The translations under genes were made by a program, and so were the position numbers. This document shows positions 54,885-64,000 of a stretch of 64,000 nucleotides of DNA, one piece after another; within the stretch, counting starts at the first letter, position 1, and the number at the start of each line of letters is the position of its first letter. The stretch is taken from contig NZ_WHZV01000004.1 of NCBI RefSeq assembly GCF_010667645.1, positions 1-64,000 of the forward strand, in the 5' to 3' direction. The notes below the pieces were generated by a model that saw nothing but the letters and a program-made list of their open reading frames with translations, made no database searches and was not told where the DNA came from. Origin of the DNA: Bifidobacterium platyrrhinorum (GTDB lineage: Bacteria > Actinomycetota > Actinomycetes > Actinomycetales > Bifidobacteriaceae).

Positions 54885-55937
54885 ATGGCAGCAACTATCT
54901 GGTACGAGAAGGACGCCGACCTGTCCGTGTTCGATGGCAAGAAGGTCGCCATCCTCGGTTACGGCTCCCAGGGCCACGCCCACGCGCTGAACCTGCGCGA
55001 CTCCGGCGTCGACGTCGTCGTCGGCCTGCGTCCGACCTCCAAGTCCGTCGAGTTCGCCAAGGAGCAGGGCCTCGAGGTCAAGCCGGTCGCCGAGGCCGTC
55101 GCCGAGGCCGACGTGGTCATGGTGCTGCTGCCTGACCAGTACCAGGCCGCCGTCTACAAGAAGGACATCGAGCCGAACCTGAAGCCGGGCGCCGCTCTGG
55201 CCTTCGCTCACGGCTTCAACATCCACTACGGCTACATCAAGCCGTCCGAGGATCACCCGGTGTTCATGGTCGCCCCGAAGGGCCCGGGCCACATCGTGCG
55301 TCGTGAGTACGCCGCCGGCCGTGGCGTCCCGGTCGTCGTGGCCGTCGAGCAGGATCCGGATGGCAAGACCTGGCCGCTGTGCCTCGCCTACGCCAAGGCC
55401 CTCGGCGCCCTGCGCGCCGGCGCCATCAAGACGACCTTCACCGAGGAGACCGAGACCGATCTGTTCGGTGAGCAGGACGTCCTCATGGGCGGCATCAACC
55501 ACCTGTGCGACATGGGCTTCGACGTGCTGACCGAGGCCGGCTACCAGCCGGAGATCGCCTACTTCGAGGTCTTCCACGAGCTCAAGATGCTGGTCGACCT
55601 CGCCAACGAGGGTGGCCTGAACAAGGCCCGTTGGTCCTGCTCCGACACCGCCCAGTACGGCGACTACACCTCCACGGTCATCACCGAGGAGACCAAGAAG
55701 CGCATGCAGTACCAGCTCAAGCGCATCCAGGACGGCTCCTTCGCCAAGGAGTTCATGGACGACCAGGCCGCCGGCGCCCCGAAGTTCAAGAAGCTGCAGG
55801 AGGAGTACTCCCACCCGCACCTCGAGACCGTCGGCCCGAAGCTGCGCGCCATGTTCTCCTGGAACAACGGCCCGGCCAAGGATCAGGACGAGGCCGAGTC
55901 CTTCAACGGCAAGATCGCTCGTACCCAGGTTCAGTGA
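54885..55937 (+). CDS. ilvC: Ketol-acid reductoisomerase, copy 1
   Basis: A 350-residue class I (short) KARI, the second step of valine/isoleucine synthesis, converting acetolactate or acetohydroxybutyrate to dihydroxyacids with NADPH and Mg. The Rossmann motif is GYGSQG (25-30). The RPTSKS loop (49-54) fits NADPH preference. The catalytic part includes [17 protein letters not shown] and [28 protein letters not shown] before the ATG is the same as for copy 2. Confidence 0.98.
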   Translation: MAATIWYEKDADLSVFDGKKVAILGYGSQGHAHALNLRDSGVDVVVGLRPTSKSVEFAKEQGLEVKPVAEAVAEADVVMVLLPDQYQAAVYKKDIEPNLKPGAALAFAHGFNIHYGYIKPSEDHPVFMVAPKGPGHIVRREYAAGRGVPVVVAVEQDPDGKTWPLCLAYAKALGALRAGAIKTTFTEETETDLFGEQDVLMGGINHLCDMGFDVLTEAGYQPEIAYFEVFHELKMLVDLANEGGLNKARWSCSDTAQYGDYTSTVITEETKKRMQYQLKRIQDGSFAKEFMDDQAAGAPKFKKLQEEYSHPHLETVGPKLRAMFSWNNGPAKDQDEAESFNGKIARTQVQ

Positions 55938-55974
55938 TTGCGCCGCGACGCCGGTCGCGTTGATTGACTGACGA

Positions 55975-56012
55975 AACCGCCGCCCCCGTTCATTCGGGGG
56001 CGGCGGTTTTTT
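55975..56012 (+). terminator. ilvC1 terminator
   Basis: AACCGCCGCCCCCG pairs with CGGGGGCGGCGGTT, followed by TTTT. A strong intrinsic terminator 37 bases after the stop, so copy 2 needs its own promoter. Confidence 0.93.
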
Positions 56013-56385
56013 CGTCGTTGTCCACGATGCGGGGCGAAAGGGGTGGATAATGGCCCGAATCATGGACGTGGGCCGCTGTCCGACCGCGATGCCGATAGGA
56101 TTGAGCGCAGTTCACGGGACACAATCCCGCACGCTTGAGGCCCTCCGGTCAACGCACAACGCACGCGTCGCCACGCACGCGCGACCGGCGGGCCGCCCCA
56201 CCCGCGCAACATGCGCCAACGCATAACGCGCAACCACATAACGACACCGTGTGCCGTTCGCACGAACGGTCGAACCGGTTGGACGCGACCGACGGCGGCC
56301 CCGCAGGGGCGACGCCGGCGGGCGTCGTCGGACCGGCGCATCGACCGCCGCCGCGCGATGGCACGCAAGTAAAGGAGTGCCAATC
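56013..56385. promoter_or_regulatory. ilvC2 promoter region
   Basis: A 370-base gene-free stretch with the perfect palindrome CCGTTCG-CA-CGAACGG at 56254-56269. A clear -10 is not obvious. The last 15 bases repeat the ribosome binding site of ilvC1. Confidence 0.5.
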
Positions 56386-57438
56386 ATGGCTGCACAGATT
56401 TGGTATGAGAATGACGGCGATCTCTCCGTGCTCGAGGGCAAGAAGGTCGCGATCATCGGTTACGGCTCCCAGGGCCACGCCCACGCGCTGAACCTGCGCG
56501 ATTCCGGCGTCGACGTCGTCGTCGGCCTGCGCCCCACCTCGAAGTCCGTGGACTTCGCCAAGGAGCAGGGCCTCGAGGTCAAGTCCGTGCCGGAGGCCGC
56601 CGCCGAGGCCGACGTCATCATGATCCTCGCGCCCGACCAGTACCAGCGCAACATCTGGAAGGACGACATCGAGCCGAACATCAAGCCGGGTGCGGCCGTC
56701 GCCTTCGCCCACGGCTTCAACATCCACTACGGCTACATCAAGCCGAGCGAGGACCATCCGGTGTTCATGGTCGCGCCGAAGGGTCCGGGCCACATCGTGC
56801 GTCGTGAGTACGCCGCCGGCCGTGGCGTCCCGGTGGTCGTGGCCGTCGAGCAGGACCCGCGCGGTGACGGCTGGGCGCTGACCCTGGCCTACGCGAAGGC
56901 CCTCGGCGCCCTGCGCGCCGGCGCCATCAAGACCACCTTCAAGGAGGAGACCGAGACCGATCTGTTCGGCGAGCAGAACGTCCTCATGGGCGGCGTGAAC
57001 AAGCTCGTCGAGATGGGCTTCGAGGTCCTCACCGACGCCGGCTACCAGCCGGAGATCGCCTACTTCGAGGTCTGCCACGAGCTCAAGATGCTCGTCGACC
57101 TGATGAACGAGGGTGGCCTGAACAAGGCCCGTTGGTCCTGCTCCGACACCGCCCAGTACGGCGACTACACCAACACCGTCATCAACGAGGACTGCCGCAA
57201 GCGCATGGAGTACCACCTGGGCCGCATCCAGGACGGCTCCTTCGCCAAGGAGTTCATCGACGACCAGGACGCCGGCGCCCCGCACTTCAAGGAGCTGCAG
57301 GAGAAGTACTCCAACGAGCGCATCGAGACCGTCGGCCCGAAGCTGCGTGCCATGTTCTCCTGGAACAAGGACGGCGTGAAGGACGCCGACGAGGCCAACT
57401 CCTTCACCGGCAAGATCGCCCGCGCCCAGGTGCAGTGA
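56386..57438 (+). CDS. ilvC: Ketol-acid reductoisomerase, copy 2
   Basis: A 350-residue class I KARI of the same length as copy 1 and closely similar throughout, with the same GYGSQG, RPTSKS, APKGPGH and [13 protein letters not shown] motifs. Differences cluster in residues 60-90 and the C-terminal third (for example [21 protein letters not shown]). Both copies look active. Tandem ilvC pairs are known in bifidobacteria. Copy 2 has its own promoter region and terminator, so the two can be expressed separately. Confidence 0.98.
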   Translation: MAAQIWYENDGDLSVLEGKKVAIIGYGSQGHAHALNLRDSGVDVVVGLRPTSKSVDFAKEQGLEVKSVPEAAAEADVIMILAPDQYQRNIWKDDIEPNIKPGAAVAFAHGFNIHYGYIKPSEDHPVFMVAPKGPGHIVRREYAAGRGVPVVVAVEQDPRGDGWALTLAYAKALGALRAGAIKTTFKEETETDLFGEQNVLMGGVNKLVEMGFEVLTDAGYQPEIAYFEVCHELKMLVDLMNEGGLNKARWSCSDTAQYGDYTNTVINEDCRKRMEYHLGRIQDGSFAKEFIDDQDAGAPHFKELQEKYSNERIETVGPKLRAMFSWNKDGVKDADEANSFTGKIARAQVQ

Positions 57439-57511
57439 GCCCCGGCCGCGTTGCGGCGAACCGTTCCCGATAACAACAGTGCGAGGCAACCGCACGGGAA
57501 CGCACACAAGA

Positions 57512-57557
57512 ACGATCCCCGGTGATCGGCGTGATGTCGCCGATCACCGGGGATCGT
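57512..57557 (+). terminator. ilvC2 terminator hairpin
   Basis: ACGATCCCCGGTGATCGGCG and its perfect reverse complement (57538-57557) enclose TGATGT, a 20-bp stem. The U-tract is poor, and a second terminator follows at 57591. Confidence 0.8.
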
Positions 57558-57590
57558 CATGTTCGATCGACGGGGCGCCAATCAAACATG

Positions 57591-57634
57591 AAAAGACCCC
57601 GCAACGTCGGTATGAAGCCGTCGCGGGGTCTTTT
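57591..57634. terminator. Bidirectional terminator
   Basis: AAAAGACCCCGC (57591-57602) pairs with GCGGGGTCTTTT (57623-57634), giving U-tracts in both directions. It serves ilvC2 and the converging permease gene. Confidence 0.88.
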
Positions 57635-57636
57635 CT

Positions 57637-57678
57637 CATGTGGTGGAATGTGCGCGCCTGGCTCGCACATTCCACATG
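57637..57678. terminator. Hairpin downstream of the permease gene
   Basis: CATGTGG-T-GGAATGTGCG pairs with CGCACATTCCACATG with one or two bulged bases. It lies about 30 bases from the stop of the minus-strand permease. Confidence 0.6.
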
Positions 57679-57708
57679 GAGGCCGGTTCGGTGCGCGTCG
57701 GCCGGCCG

Positions 57709-59199
57709 CTACCTGCGCGCCTGGGTGAGCTGGTAGGCGGCGAACAGGATCACCAGCCAGATCACGCCGGCGATGACCGCCACACGGTAGCTGGGGGAGA
57801 AGCACATGAGCACCACGACCAGCGCGAGGAACGCGAGCACGACCCACGGGGTCACCTTCGCGAACGGCAGCTTGAAGTGGATGGCGTCCAGCGCCTCATG
57901 GCCCGACTTGCCCGCCAGCTCGGTGTCGTCGGGCGCTCCGCCCGCGGCGACGACCTTGCGGAACTTCATCTCGGTGACCATGATCATCGTCCAGTTGATG
58001 ATGCCGGCGATCGTGGCGATCGACATGAGATAGTTGAACGCGAACTCGGGCCACACGAACACGACCACCACGGCGATCGCGGTGATCACCGCGGAGGTGA
58101 GCACGCCGGCGACCGGCACGCCCTTCGCGTTCAGCCTGCCCAGATACGCGGGTGCGTTGCCCTGCTTCGCGAGCGAGTACAGCATGCGGGAGTTCGCGTA
58201 CAGGCCGGAGTTGTAGACGCTCATCACGGCGGTGAGGCACACGAAGTTGAGGATGCCGGCGGCCGCGTGCACGCCCACCGAATCGAAGATCTGCACGAAC
58301 GGGCTGGACTTGCCGTCGATCGTGTTCCACGGCACCACGGCCATGATCACGCCGAGCGCGCCGATGTAGAACACGAGGATGCGCCAGATGATGTCGTTCG
58401 TGGCGCGCGGGATCGTGGTCTTCGGGTTCTCCGTCTCGCCGGCGGTGATGCCGATGAGCTCGGTGCCGCCGAAGCTGAACATCACCACGACCAGCGCCAT
58501 GAGCAGGCCGGTCCACGAGCCGTCCTTCGCCTGGCCCATCAGGCCGTTCGGGAAGAACCCGCCGCCCACGGTGAACCAGTTCGCGAAGCTCGCCTTCACG
58601 CCCGACTCGGTCGGCAGCGCGAACACGATCACCGCCAGGCCGCCCAGGATCATCGCGATCACGGCCACGATCTTGATGATCGCGAACCAGAACTCGAACT
58701 CGCCGAACTTGCTCACGCCGAGCAGGTTCGCCGCGCAGATCACCACGAGGAACACGGCGGCCGACACCCACGTCGGGATCGCCGGGAACCAGTAGTTCAC
58801 GAAGCTGCCCACCACGGCCAGCTCCACCATCGACACGAGGATGTAGTTGAACCAGTAGTTCCAGCCGGAGATGAAGCCGGCGCGCTTCGACCAGTACCGG
58901 GTCGCGTAGTAGCTGAACGCGCCCGCCTTCGGGTCCTCGACCGACATCTCGCTCAGCGCGCGCACGATCATGAAGATCGCAAGACCGCCGATGAGGTAGG
59001 CGAGCAGGATGGACGGGCCGGCCAGCGCGATCGACTCGCTCGAGCCGTAGAACAGGCCCGTGCCGATGGCGCCGCCCAGTGCGATCAGCTGGATGTGGCG
59101 GTTCTTCAGCGACTTGCGCAGCGTCGCCGGCACCGGCACGTCGTCGGTCTCGCGCGGCTTCGCGGGCGTCGCGCCGCGATTCGTGTTTTCGGAAGCCAT
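57709..59199 (-). CDS. Amino-acid permease (APC superfamily)
   Basis: A 496-residue permease of the amino acid-polyamine-organocation family with 12 helices, close to the GabP/AroP/LysP group. Start RKSLKNRHIQLIALGGAIGTGLF (in parts, residues 28-50) is the family substrate motif; a second mark is the TELIGITAGETENP loop. The C-terminal tail is short. The ribosome site is a weak GAGAGAAGAG. Substrate not determinable; the nearness of ilv genes is only suggestive. Confidence 0.9.
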   Translation of the reverse strand: MASENTNRGATPAKPRETDDVPVPATLRKSLKNRHIQLIALGGAIGTGLFYGSSESIALAGPSILLAYLIGGLAIFMIVRALSEMSVEDPKAGAFSYYATRYWSKRAGFISGWNYWFNYILVSMVELAVVGSFVNYWFPAIPTWVSAAVFLVVICAANLLGVSKFGEFEFWFAIIKIVAVIAMILGGLAVIVFALPTESGVKASFANWFTVGGGFFPNGLMGQAKDGSWTGLLMALVVVMFSFGGTELIGITAGETENPKTTIPRATNDIIWRILVFYIGALGVIMAVVPWNTIDGKSSPFVQIFDSVGVHAAAGILNFVCLTAVMSVYNSGLYANSRMLYSLAKQGNAPAYLGRLNAKGVPVAGVLTSAVITAIAVVVVFVWPEFAFNYLMSIATIAGIINWTMIMVTEMKFRKVVAAGGAPDDTELAGKSGHEALDAIHFKLPFAKVTPWVVLAFLALVVVLMCFSPSYRVAVIAGVIWLVILFAAYQLTQARR

Positions 59200-59389
59200 A
59201 GTTCGTCTCTTCTCTCTTGCTGCCGCGGCGCCCCGTCGGTCTCGCCGGCGGGCGTCACGCGGTGTGCGATGGTTCGCAACGTCGGTATTGTATGCCGTTC
59301 GCCACCGGCGTTTGCGGTTGCGTCCGCTGGTCGGCGCGATGACAATGGAAACCAGCGGCGGCATGGCCGCGGGCGTGAGGAGGTGCGTG

Positions 59390-62299
59390 ATGTCGCGGGC
59401 GTTCGTGAAGGACATGCTGCGCTGCTGGCGGCGCTCATGGAGGCGGTTCGTCTCCATCGCGCTCATCACGCTGCTGGGCGTGGCGGTGCTCACCGGCATC
59501 TACGCCGGCTGCCGTGACGCGTTCCTCGCCGCCGGCCGGTTCTACGGCGCGCAGGAGCTGCGCGATGTGCAGATCGTCTCCACCGCCGGCCTCACCGACG
59601 GCGACGTGGCCGCGCTGCGCAAGGTGCATGGCGTGGAACGGGCGCGGGGCGAACGCACGCAAAGCATGACCGTGGCCGTGCATGGTTCGGACAAGACCGT
59701 CACGATGCGCGAGATCGACGCGGACGGCTTCGACCGCCCGTATCTCGAACGGGGCGCGATGCCGAAGAAGGCGGGCGAGGTGGCCGTCACGCGGCAATTC
59801 CTCAAGGACAGCGGGCTGCGGATCGGATCGAAGCTCACCGTCACACCGCACACGGACGACGGGTCGGGCGATGCCGGTGATTCGGACGGCGAGGCGTCGC
59901 AGGACGGTTCGCCGAGCTTCCCGACCGACCTCGTCATCACCGGTGTGGCCCTCGACCCACGCGACCTCTCCAATCCGGACGGGTACGCCTCCAAGAACGC
60001 CTTCCGGTCCACCGCCTCCGACGACTACACGTTCTTCGCGCCCTCCGACGGCGTGACCGGCGACATATACACGGCGGTGAACCTGCGCGTGACCGGAGCC
60101 GCCGACCTCGACACGTTCTCCGACGGGTACGACGCCGCGGTGAACACGGTCGCGCACCGCATCGAGAACGGCATACGCGTGGAACGGCAGAAGGCCCGGC
60201 GCCAACAGCTGCTCGACGAGGCGCGCAGGCGCATCGACCAGGCGCGCGCCGAGGCCGGACGACGCTTCGCGGACGCCCAGGCCCAACTCGACGGGCAACG
60301 TGCGGAGTTCAACACCCAAGTTGATGAGTTGGCGAGGCAAGCTGCGGGGTTTTCACCCTTAGCTGCGGACGGGGGTGGCGTAGCACGCCGATCCGTGATC
60401 GCACAAAGCCCGGAATTGCAACAAGCCCAGGACCGCCTGGACCGGGCGCAGGCGGACCTCACCGCGCAGCAACAGGCCGCGACTCAACAGCTTGATGAGC
60501 AAAGTGCGCAGCTGGCCTCCGAAATCCCGCAGGTACGCTGGTATGTCACCACAAGAGGCGAAATCGGCGGGTTCAGCTCGTTCAAATCCGACCTGAGCTC
60601 CATCGAATCCATCGGCCGCGCCTTCCCGGTGGTGTTCCTGCTCGTCGCCGTGCTCATGAGCCTGACCACGATGACCCGCATGGTCGAGGAGGACCGCGGT
60701 CTCATCGGCACCTACCTCGGCCTCGGGTACCGGGGCTTCGCCGTGGCCTCCCGCTACCTGCTGTTCGCGCTGCTCGCCTGCCTCATCGGCGGCGGACTGG
60801 GACTCGTCGCCGGGTTCCTCGGCATCCCTGCCTTCCTGCTCGTCGTGATCGAAGGCCTGTACACGCTGCCGGGCGCACGGCTCGAATACGACTGGCTGTA
60901 CGGTTCCGCCGGCATCGCGCTGTTCGTGGTCGGCGTGCTCGCCGCCACCGCGTTCGCCTGCCGCCGCGACATCCGCCACATGCCGGCCGAACTCATGCGC
61001 CCGAAGGCGCCGAAGGCCGGCGCGCGCATCCTCTTGGAACGCATCCGCCCGGTCTGGCGCCGTATGGGGTTCCTCAATAAGGTGACCGCGCGCAACATCT
61101 TCCGCTTCAAGTCCCGTCTCGTCATGACGGTCGGCGGCGTGGCCGGCTGCACCGCGCTCATCCTGTGCGGCCTCGCCATCAACGATACGGTGGCCATGAC
61201 CGGTCCGAAACAGTACGGCGGCATCTGCCGCTACGACCTCATGGCCGTCTCCGCCGACGCCGACGCGGACGCCCTGCACGCGCGGCTTGACAAGGACGGC
61301 AGGACCACGGCCACGCTGCGGATCCGCGTCGAAAGCGGCGAACTGTCGACCGTCGGCGCCTCCTCGTCCACGACATCCGCTTCCAGCGAGACGATCCAGC
61401 TCATCGTCGTCCCCGAACGCTCGCTGCGCAGGCTCAATACGATGATCGACCTGCGCGAGGCGAGCGACAACGATCTCTACCGCTACAGCGGCGGCATGTT
61501 CGGCCGCTCCGGCGGCGGCGAGGTCACGCTCGACGATTCGGGCGCGATCGTCAGCCAGTCCGCGGCGAACGCGCTCGGCGTGCACGCGGGCGACACGGTC
61601 ACGCTGCGCGGCGGCGACATGACGCGCGCGAAGGCGCGGGTCGCCGCCGTGACGCGCAGTCTCGTCGGTTCGGACGTGTACGTGAGCGAGTCACTGTACC
61701 AGCGTCTGTTCGGCGATGCCGATGCCGGTAACCCCGGCGCGACGGACTCCGCCGCCCCCGTCTGGAACGCCGCCTACGCGAAGCTCAAGGGCGACGACGC
61801 CGACCGGGCCGCCTACATCGACAGGCTCGCCGACGACCCGGCCGTCGTCAGCACGGTCGACACCGCCGAGCTCGCCGACGGCTTCTCCTTCGACCTGATG
61901 GGCGCGGTCGTCGCCCTGATCGTCGGGCTTGCGGGCGCGTTGTGCCTCGTGGTGCTGTTCACGCTCGCGAACACGAACATCTCCGAGCGTGTGCGCGAGA
62001 TGGCCACGCTCAAGGTGCTCGGATTCCGCAAACGCGAGATCCACCAGTACGTGAACCGCGAGATGCGCGTGCTCACATGGATGGGCGTGGCGGTCGGCCT
62101 GCCGCTCGGCCGATGGATCGGCGGCCTGCTCACCGCCGCGCTCGGCATGCCGTCCCTGTATTTCGAGGTGGATCTGCGCCCGACGAGCTACCTCGCGGCC
62201 GCGTTCGCGACGCTCGTCTTCGCCGAGTTCGTCGCCTGGCTCACCAAACCGGTGCTCGACCGCATCGACCCCGTCGGCGCCCTCAAGAGCGTGGAGTAG
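59390..62299 (+). CDS. Large FtsX-like ABC permease
   Basis: A 969-residue double-unit permease of the MacB/FtsX type. Helix 1 is near 20-40, with an extracellular domain to about 410. This includes a coiled coil (about 275-390, QARAEAGRRFADAQAQLDG and LDRAQADLTAQQQAATQQ). Three helices (~420-540), a second helix-plus-domain unit (~580-840) and three final helices follow. No ATPase gene is adjacent. The start at 59390 has GGAGG five bases upstream; the open frame extends upstream without family similarity. Probably exports or remodels envelope components. Confidence 0.87.
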   Translation: MSRAFVKDMLRCWRRSWRRFVSIALITLLGVAVLTGIYAGCRDAFLAAGRFYGAQELRDVQIVSTAGLTDGDVAALRKVHGVERARGERTQSMTVAVHGSDKTVTMREIDADGFDRPYLERGAMPKKAGEVAVTRQFLKDSGLRIGSKLTVTPHTDDGSGDAGDSDGEASQDGSPSFPTDLVITGVALDPRDLSNPDGYASKNAFRSTASDDYTFFAPSDGVTGDIYTAVNLRVTGAADLDTFSDGYDAAVNTVAHRIENGIRVERQKARRQQLLDEARRRIDQARAEAGRRFADAQAQLDGQRAEFNTQVDELARQAAGFSPLAADGGGVARRSVIAQSPELQQAQDRLDRAQADLTAQQQAATQQLDEQSAQLASEIPQVRWYVTTRGEIGGFSSFKSDLSSIESIGRAFPVVFLLVAVLMSLTTMTRMVEEDRGLIGTYLGLGYRGFAVASRYLLFALLACLIGGGLGLVAGFLGIPAFLLVVIEGLYTLPGARLEYDWLYGSAGIALFVVGVLAATAFACRRDIRHMPAELMRPKAPKAGARILLERIRPVWRRMGFLNKVTARNIFRFKSRLVMTVGGVAGCTALILCGLAINDTVAMTGPKQYGGICRYDLMAVSADADADALHARLDKDGRTTATLRIRVESGELSTVGASSSTTSASSETIQLIVVPERSLRRLNTMIDLREASDNDLYRYSGGMFGRSGGGEVTLDDSGAIVSQSAANALGVHAGDTVTLRGGDMTRAKARVAAVTRSLVGSDVYVSESLYQRLFGDADAGNPGATDSAAPVWNAAYAKLKGDDADRAAYIDRLADDPAVVSTVDTAELADGFSFDLMGAVVALIVGLAGALCLVVLFTLANTNISERVREMATLKVLGFRKREIHQYVNREMRVLTWMGVAVGLPLGRWIGGLLTAALGMPSLYFEVDLRPTSYLAAAFATLVFAEFVAWLTKPVLDRIDPVGALKSVE

Positions 62300-62414
62300 G
62301 AAGGCGGGGCGGGAACCGATCCGGGCGAACGGGGCCGACGCCGCCCCGAGCGCGCGTGCGGATGCGCGGAAACCCTCTTCCGCACGAAACAAACGCACGG
62401 TAAACTCGCCGACT

Positions 62415-63917
62415 ATGTCTGACGAGAAGCGCGAAACCAGTAGTCTGCAGTCGGTCGAGAGCCTCGACGCAGGGAACGAGATGGACCGTGGCCTCAACAA
62501 CCGCCACGTGCAGTTCATCGCCATCGGCGGCACCATCGGCACCGGCCTGTTCCTCGGATCCGGCAAGTCCATCGCCCTGACCGGGCCGAGCATCGTGTTC
62601 GTGTACATCGGCGTCGGCCTCGTGATGTTCATGCTCATGCGCGCGATCGGCGAGATGATGTACCGCGATCCGAGCCAGCACACGTTCATCAACTTCATCA
62701 CCCGCTACCTCGGCAACGGCTGGGGCAAGTTCGCCGGATGGTCGTACTGGATCGTGCTCGTGCTCATCGGCATGACGGAGATCACCGCCGTGTCCACGTA
62801 CTTCATCACGTTCTTCAACACGTTCGACATCGACCTGACGCCATGGAAATGGCTGATCGAGCTCGTGTTCCTCGTCGTGCTCGCCACCATCAACCTGGTG
62901 GCCGTGAAGGCGTTCGGCGAGGCCGAGTTCTGGTTCTCGATGATCAAGATCACGCTCATCTGCGCGATGATCGCCACCGCCGTGGTCATGGTGGTCATCG
63001 GCTACCACTACGACTCGGTGCGCATCCCAGGCCACGACGGCGTCTCGCCCGCCGGCTCGGCGAGCCTCGCGAACCTGTTCGACAACTTCCAGATCGCACC
63101 GAACGGCGGCCTCGCGTTCCTCATGAGCTTCCAGATGGTGTTCTTCGCCTATGAGGCCATCGAATTCGTGGGCGTCACCGTGTCCGAGACGCAGAACCCG
63201 CGCAAGGTGCTGCCGAAGGCCATCAACGAGATCATCATGCGCATCCTCATCTTCTACGTGGGCGCGCTCGTGGCGATCATGTGCATCGTGCCGTGGACCT
63301 CGTTCACGCCGAACAAGGACGGCTCCTTCGCCTCCCCGTTCATCATGGTGTTCCAGTACGCGGGCATCAACTGGGCGTCCGCGCTCGTGTTCTTCGTGGT
63401 GATCACCGCCGCCTCGTCGTCGCTCAACTCGCTGCTCTACTCGGCCGGCCGCCACCTCTACCAACTGGCGAGCGAATCGGATTCGCCGGCGTTCTCGAAG
63501 ATTGGCGTGGTGTCGAAGCGCCACGTGCCGGCCCGCGCGATCCTCATCTCGGCGGGCTGCGTGCTCATGTCGCCGGTCATCAACGCGTTCCCCCAGGTGC
63601 ACAGCGCGTTCGTGCTGTTCTCCTCCGCCTCCAGCGCGGTGATCATCTTCATCTACATCCTCACGATGGTCGCGCACCAGAAGTACCGCCGCTCCGCCGA
63701 CTTCATCAGCGACGGGTTCATCATGCCCGCCTACAAGTTCACGAACACCTTCGCCATCGTGTTCTTCGTGTTCATCTACGTGACGTTGTTCCTCGCCTCC
63801 GACACCATCGGCTCCGGCATCGCCGGCCTGGTGTGGCTTGTGGCGTTCGGCGGCTACTGCCTGCTTCACGACCGCTTCCAGAACCGCGACCTCAAGGCCG
63901 CGCTGAGGAAGCGGTAG
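62415..63917 (+). CDS. Amino-acid permease (APC superfamily)
   Basis: A 500-residue, 12-helix APC permease of the D-serine/alanine/glycine or LysP-type branch. The N-terminal motif RHVQFIAIGGTIGTGLFLGSG (in part, residues 30-48) and the FEAIEFVGVT-like FAYEAIEFVGVTVSETQNP loop identify it. It shares the family with the gene at 57709 but is clearly distinct in sequence. TAAACT at 62401-62406 lies 8 nt before the ATG without a Shine-Dalgarno, so the mRNA may be leaderless. Confidence 0.9.
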   Translation: MSDEKRETSSLQSVESLDAGNEMDRGLNNRHVQFIAIGGTIGTGLFLGSGKSIALTGPSIVFVYIGVGLVMFMLMRAIGEMMYRDPSQHTFINFITRYLGNGWGKFAGWSYWIVLVLIGMTEITAVSTYFITFFNTFDIDLTPWKWLIELVFLVVLATINLVAVKAFGEAEFWFSMIKITLICAMIATAVVMVVIGYHYDSVRIPGHDGVSPAGSASLANLFDNFQIAPNGGLAFLMSFQMVFFAYEAIEFVGVTVSETQNPRKVLPKAINEIIMRILIFYVGALVAIMCIVPWTSFTPNKDGSFASPFIMVFQYAGINWASALVFFVVITAASSSLNSLLYSAGRHLYQLASESDSPAFSKIGVVSKRHVPARAILISAGCVLMSPVINAFPQVHSAFVLFSSASSAVIIFIYILTMVAHQKYRRSADFISDGFIMPAYKFTNTFAIVFFVFIYVTLFLASDTIGSGIAGLVWLVAFGGYCLLHDRFQNRDLKAALRKR

Positions 63918-63955
63918 CGGCCGCCGGTCTTTCCGGGGCGGCGCCGCGGCAATCA

Positions 63956-64000
63956 TCGAGAATCAGGGACGCTTACCGCAAATAAGCGTCCCTTATTCTC
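63956..64000. repeat. Palindromic intergenic repeat, copy B
   Basis: GAGAAT-C-AGGGACGCTTA pairs with TAAGCGTCCCT-T-ATTCTC, an 11-bp and a 6-bp stem around one mismatch. It starts 41 bases after the permease stop and runs to the window edge, so it may be longer. TCGAGAAT...GGGACGCT is shared with copy A at 42411. It may also act as a terminator. Confidence 0.75.

Noticed and set aside
59060-59389. N-terminal extension of the large FtsX-type permease
   Set aside because: It overlaps the permease gene on the other strand and is Arg/Ser-rich nonsense; GGAGG supports ATG 59390.

Overview
The window is high-GC actinobacterial chromosome and looks like Bifidobacterium. Pointers are the HspR/HAIR-controlled dnaK-grpE-dnaJ-hspR cluster with a DnaJ lacking the zinc finger, two adjacent ilvC genes, LacI-controlled alpha-glucan genes, and several genes whose -10 boxes sit so close to the start codon that leaderless mRNAs are likely. 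No prophage, intact insertion sequence or CRISPR array was seen. The genus call is inference from gene content; the species cannot be named.

Layout. 1-451: 3' end of a 23S rRNA gene, a 5S rRNA gene and the rRNA terminator. 527-3643: nitroreductase, DUF4235 membrane protein, histidine phosphatase and a LacI regulator. 3654-14666: an alpha-glucan locus with two GH13 enzymes on the minus strand, then on the plus strand a maltose-type ABC importer (binding protein, MalF-like, MalG-like), a type I pullulanase and a HAD phosphatase. The binding-protein gene carries a one-base frameshift near its 3' end. A TraX-like protein and a second LacI regulator follow (14719-16569). 16690-21173: heat-shock cluster with two HAIR operators. 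21457-23008: HAD phosphatase and DedA protein. 23009-23878: tRNA-Ala(CGC) and a roughly 235-nt imperfect palindrome. 23879-25768: two uncharacterised envelope proteins. 25957-31115: two overlapping giant YhgE/Pip membrane proteins. 31393-35548: rsmI, two small uncharacterised proteins and metG.

36088-41288 holds a transposase-like HTH protein and a GntR-controlled cassette: solute-binding lipoprotein, permease-ATPase fusion and an orphan DUF1989 protein. 41369-46828: TatD, Kup potassium transporter, class II amidotransferase and HD protein. 46947-49462: an ABC pair whose ATPase has lost most catalytic motifs. 49638-52622: MFS transporter and a LacI regulator with nested palindromes in front. 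52623-57438 is the most interesting stretch: an Ile/Leu/Val-rich leader peptide with a textbook four-segment attenuator ahead of an MHS-family transporter, followed by two ilvC genes. This implies attenuation control of a transporter by branched-chain amino acid supply. The window ends with two amino-acid permeases around a large FtsX-type permease (57709-63917) and a palindromic repeat related to one upstream of kup.

Functionally the window combines extracellular alpha-glucan uptake and breakdown, chaperone stress response, branched-chain amino acid synthesis and transport, and translation housekeeping.
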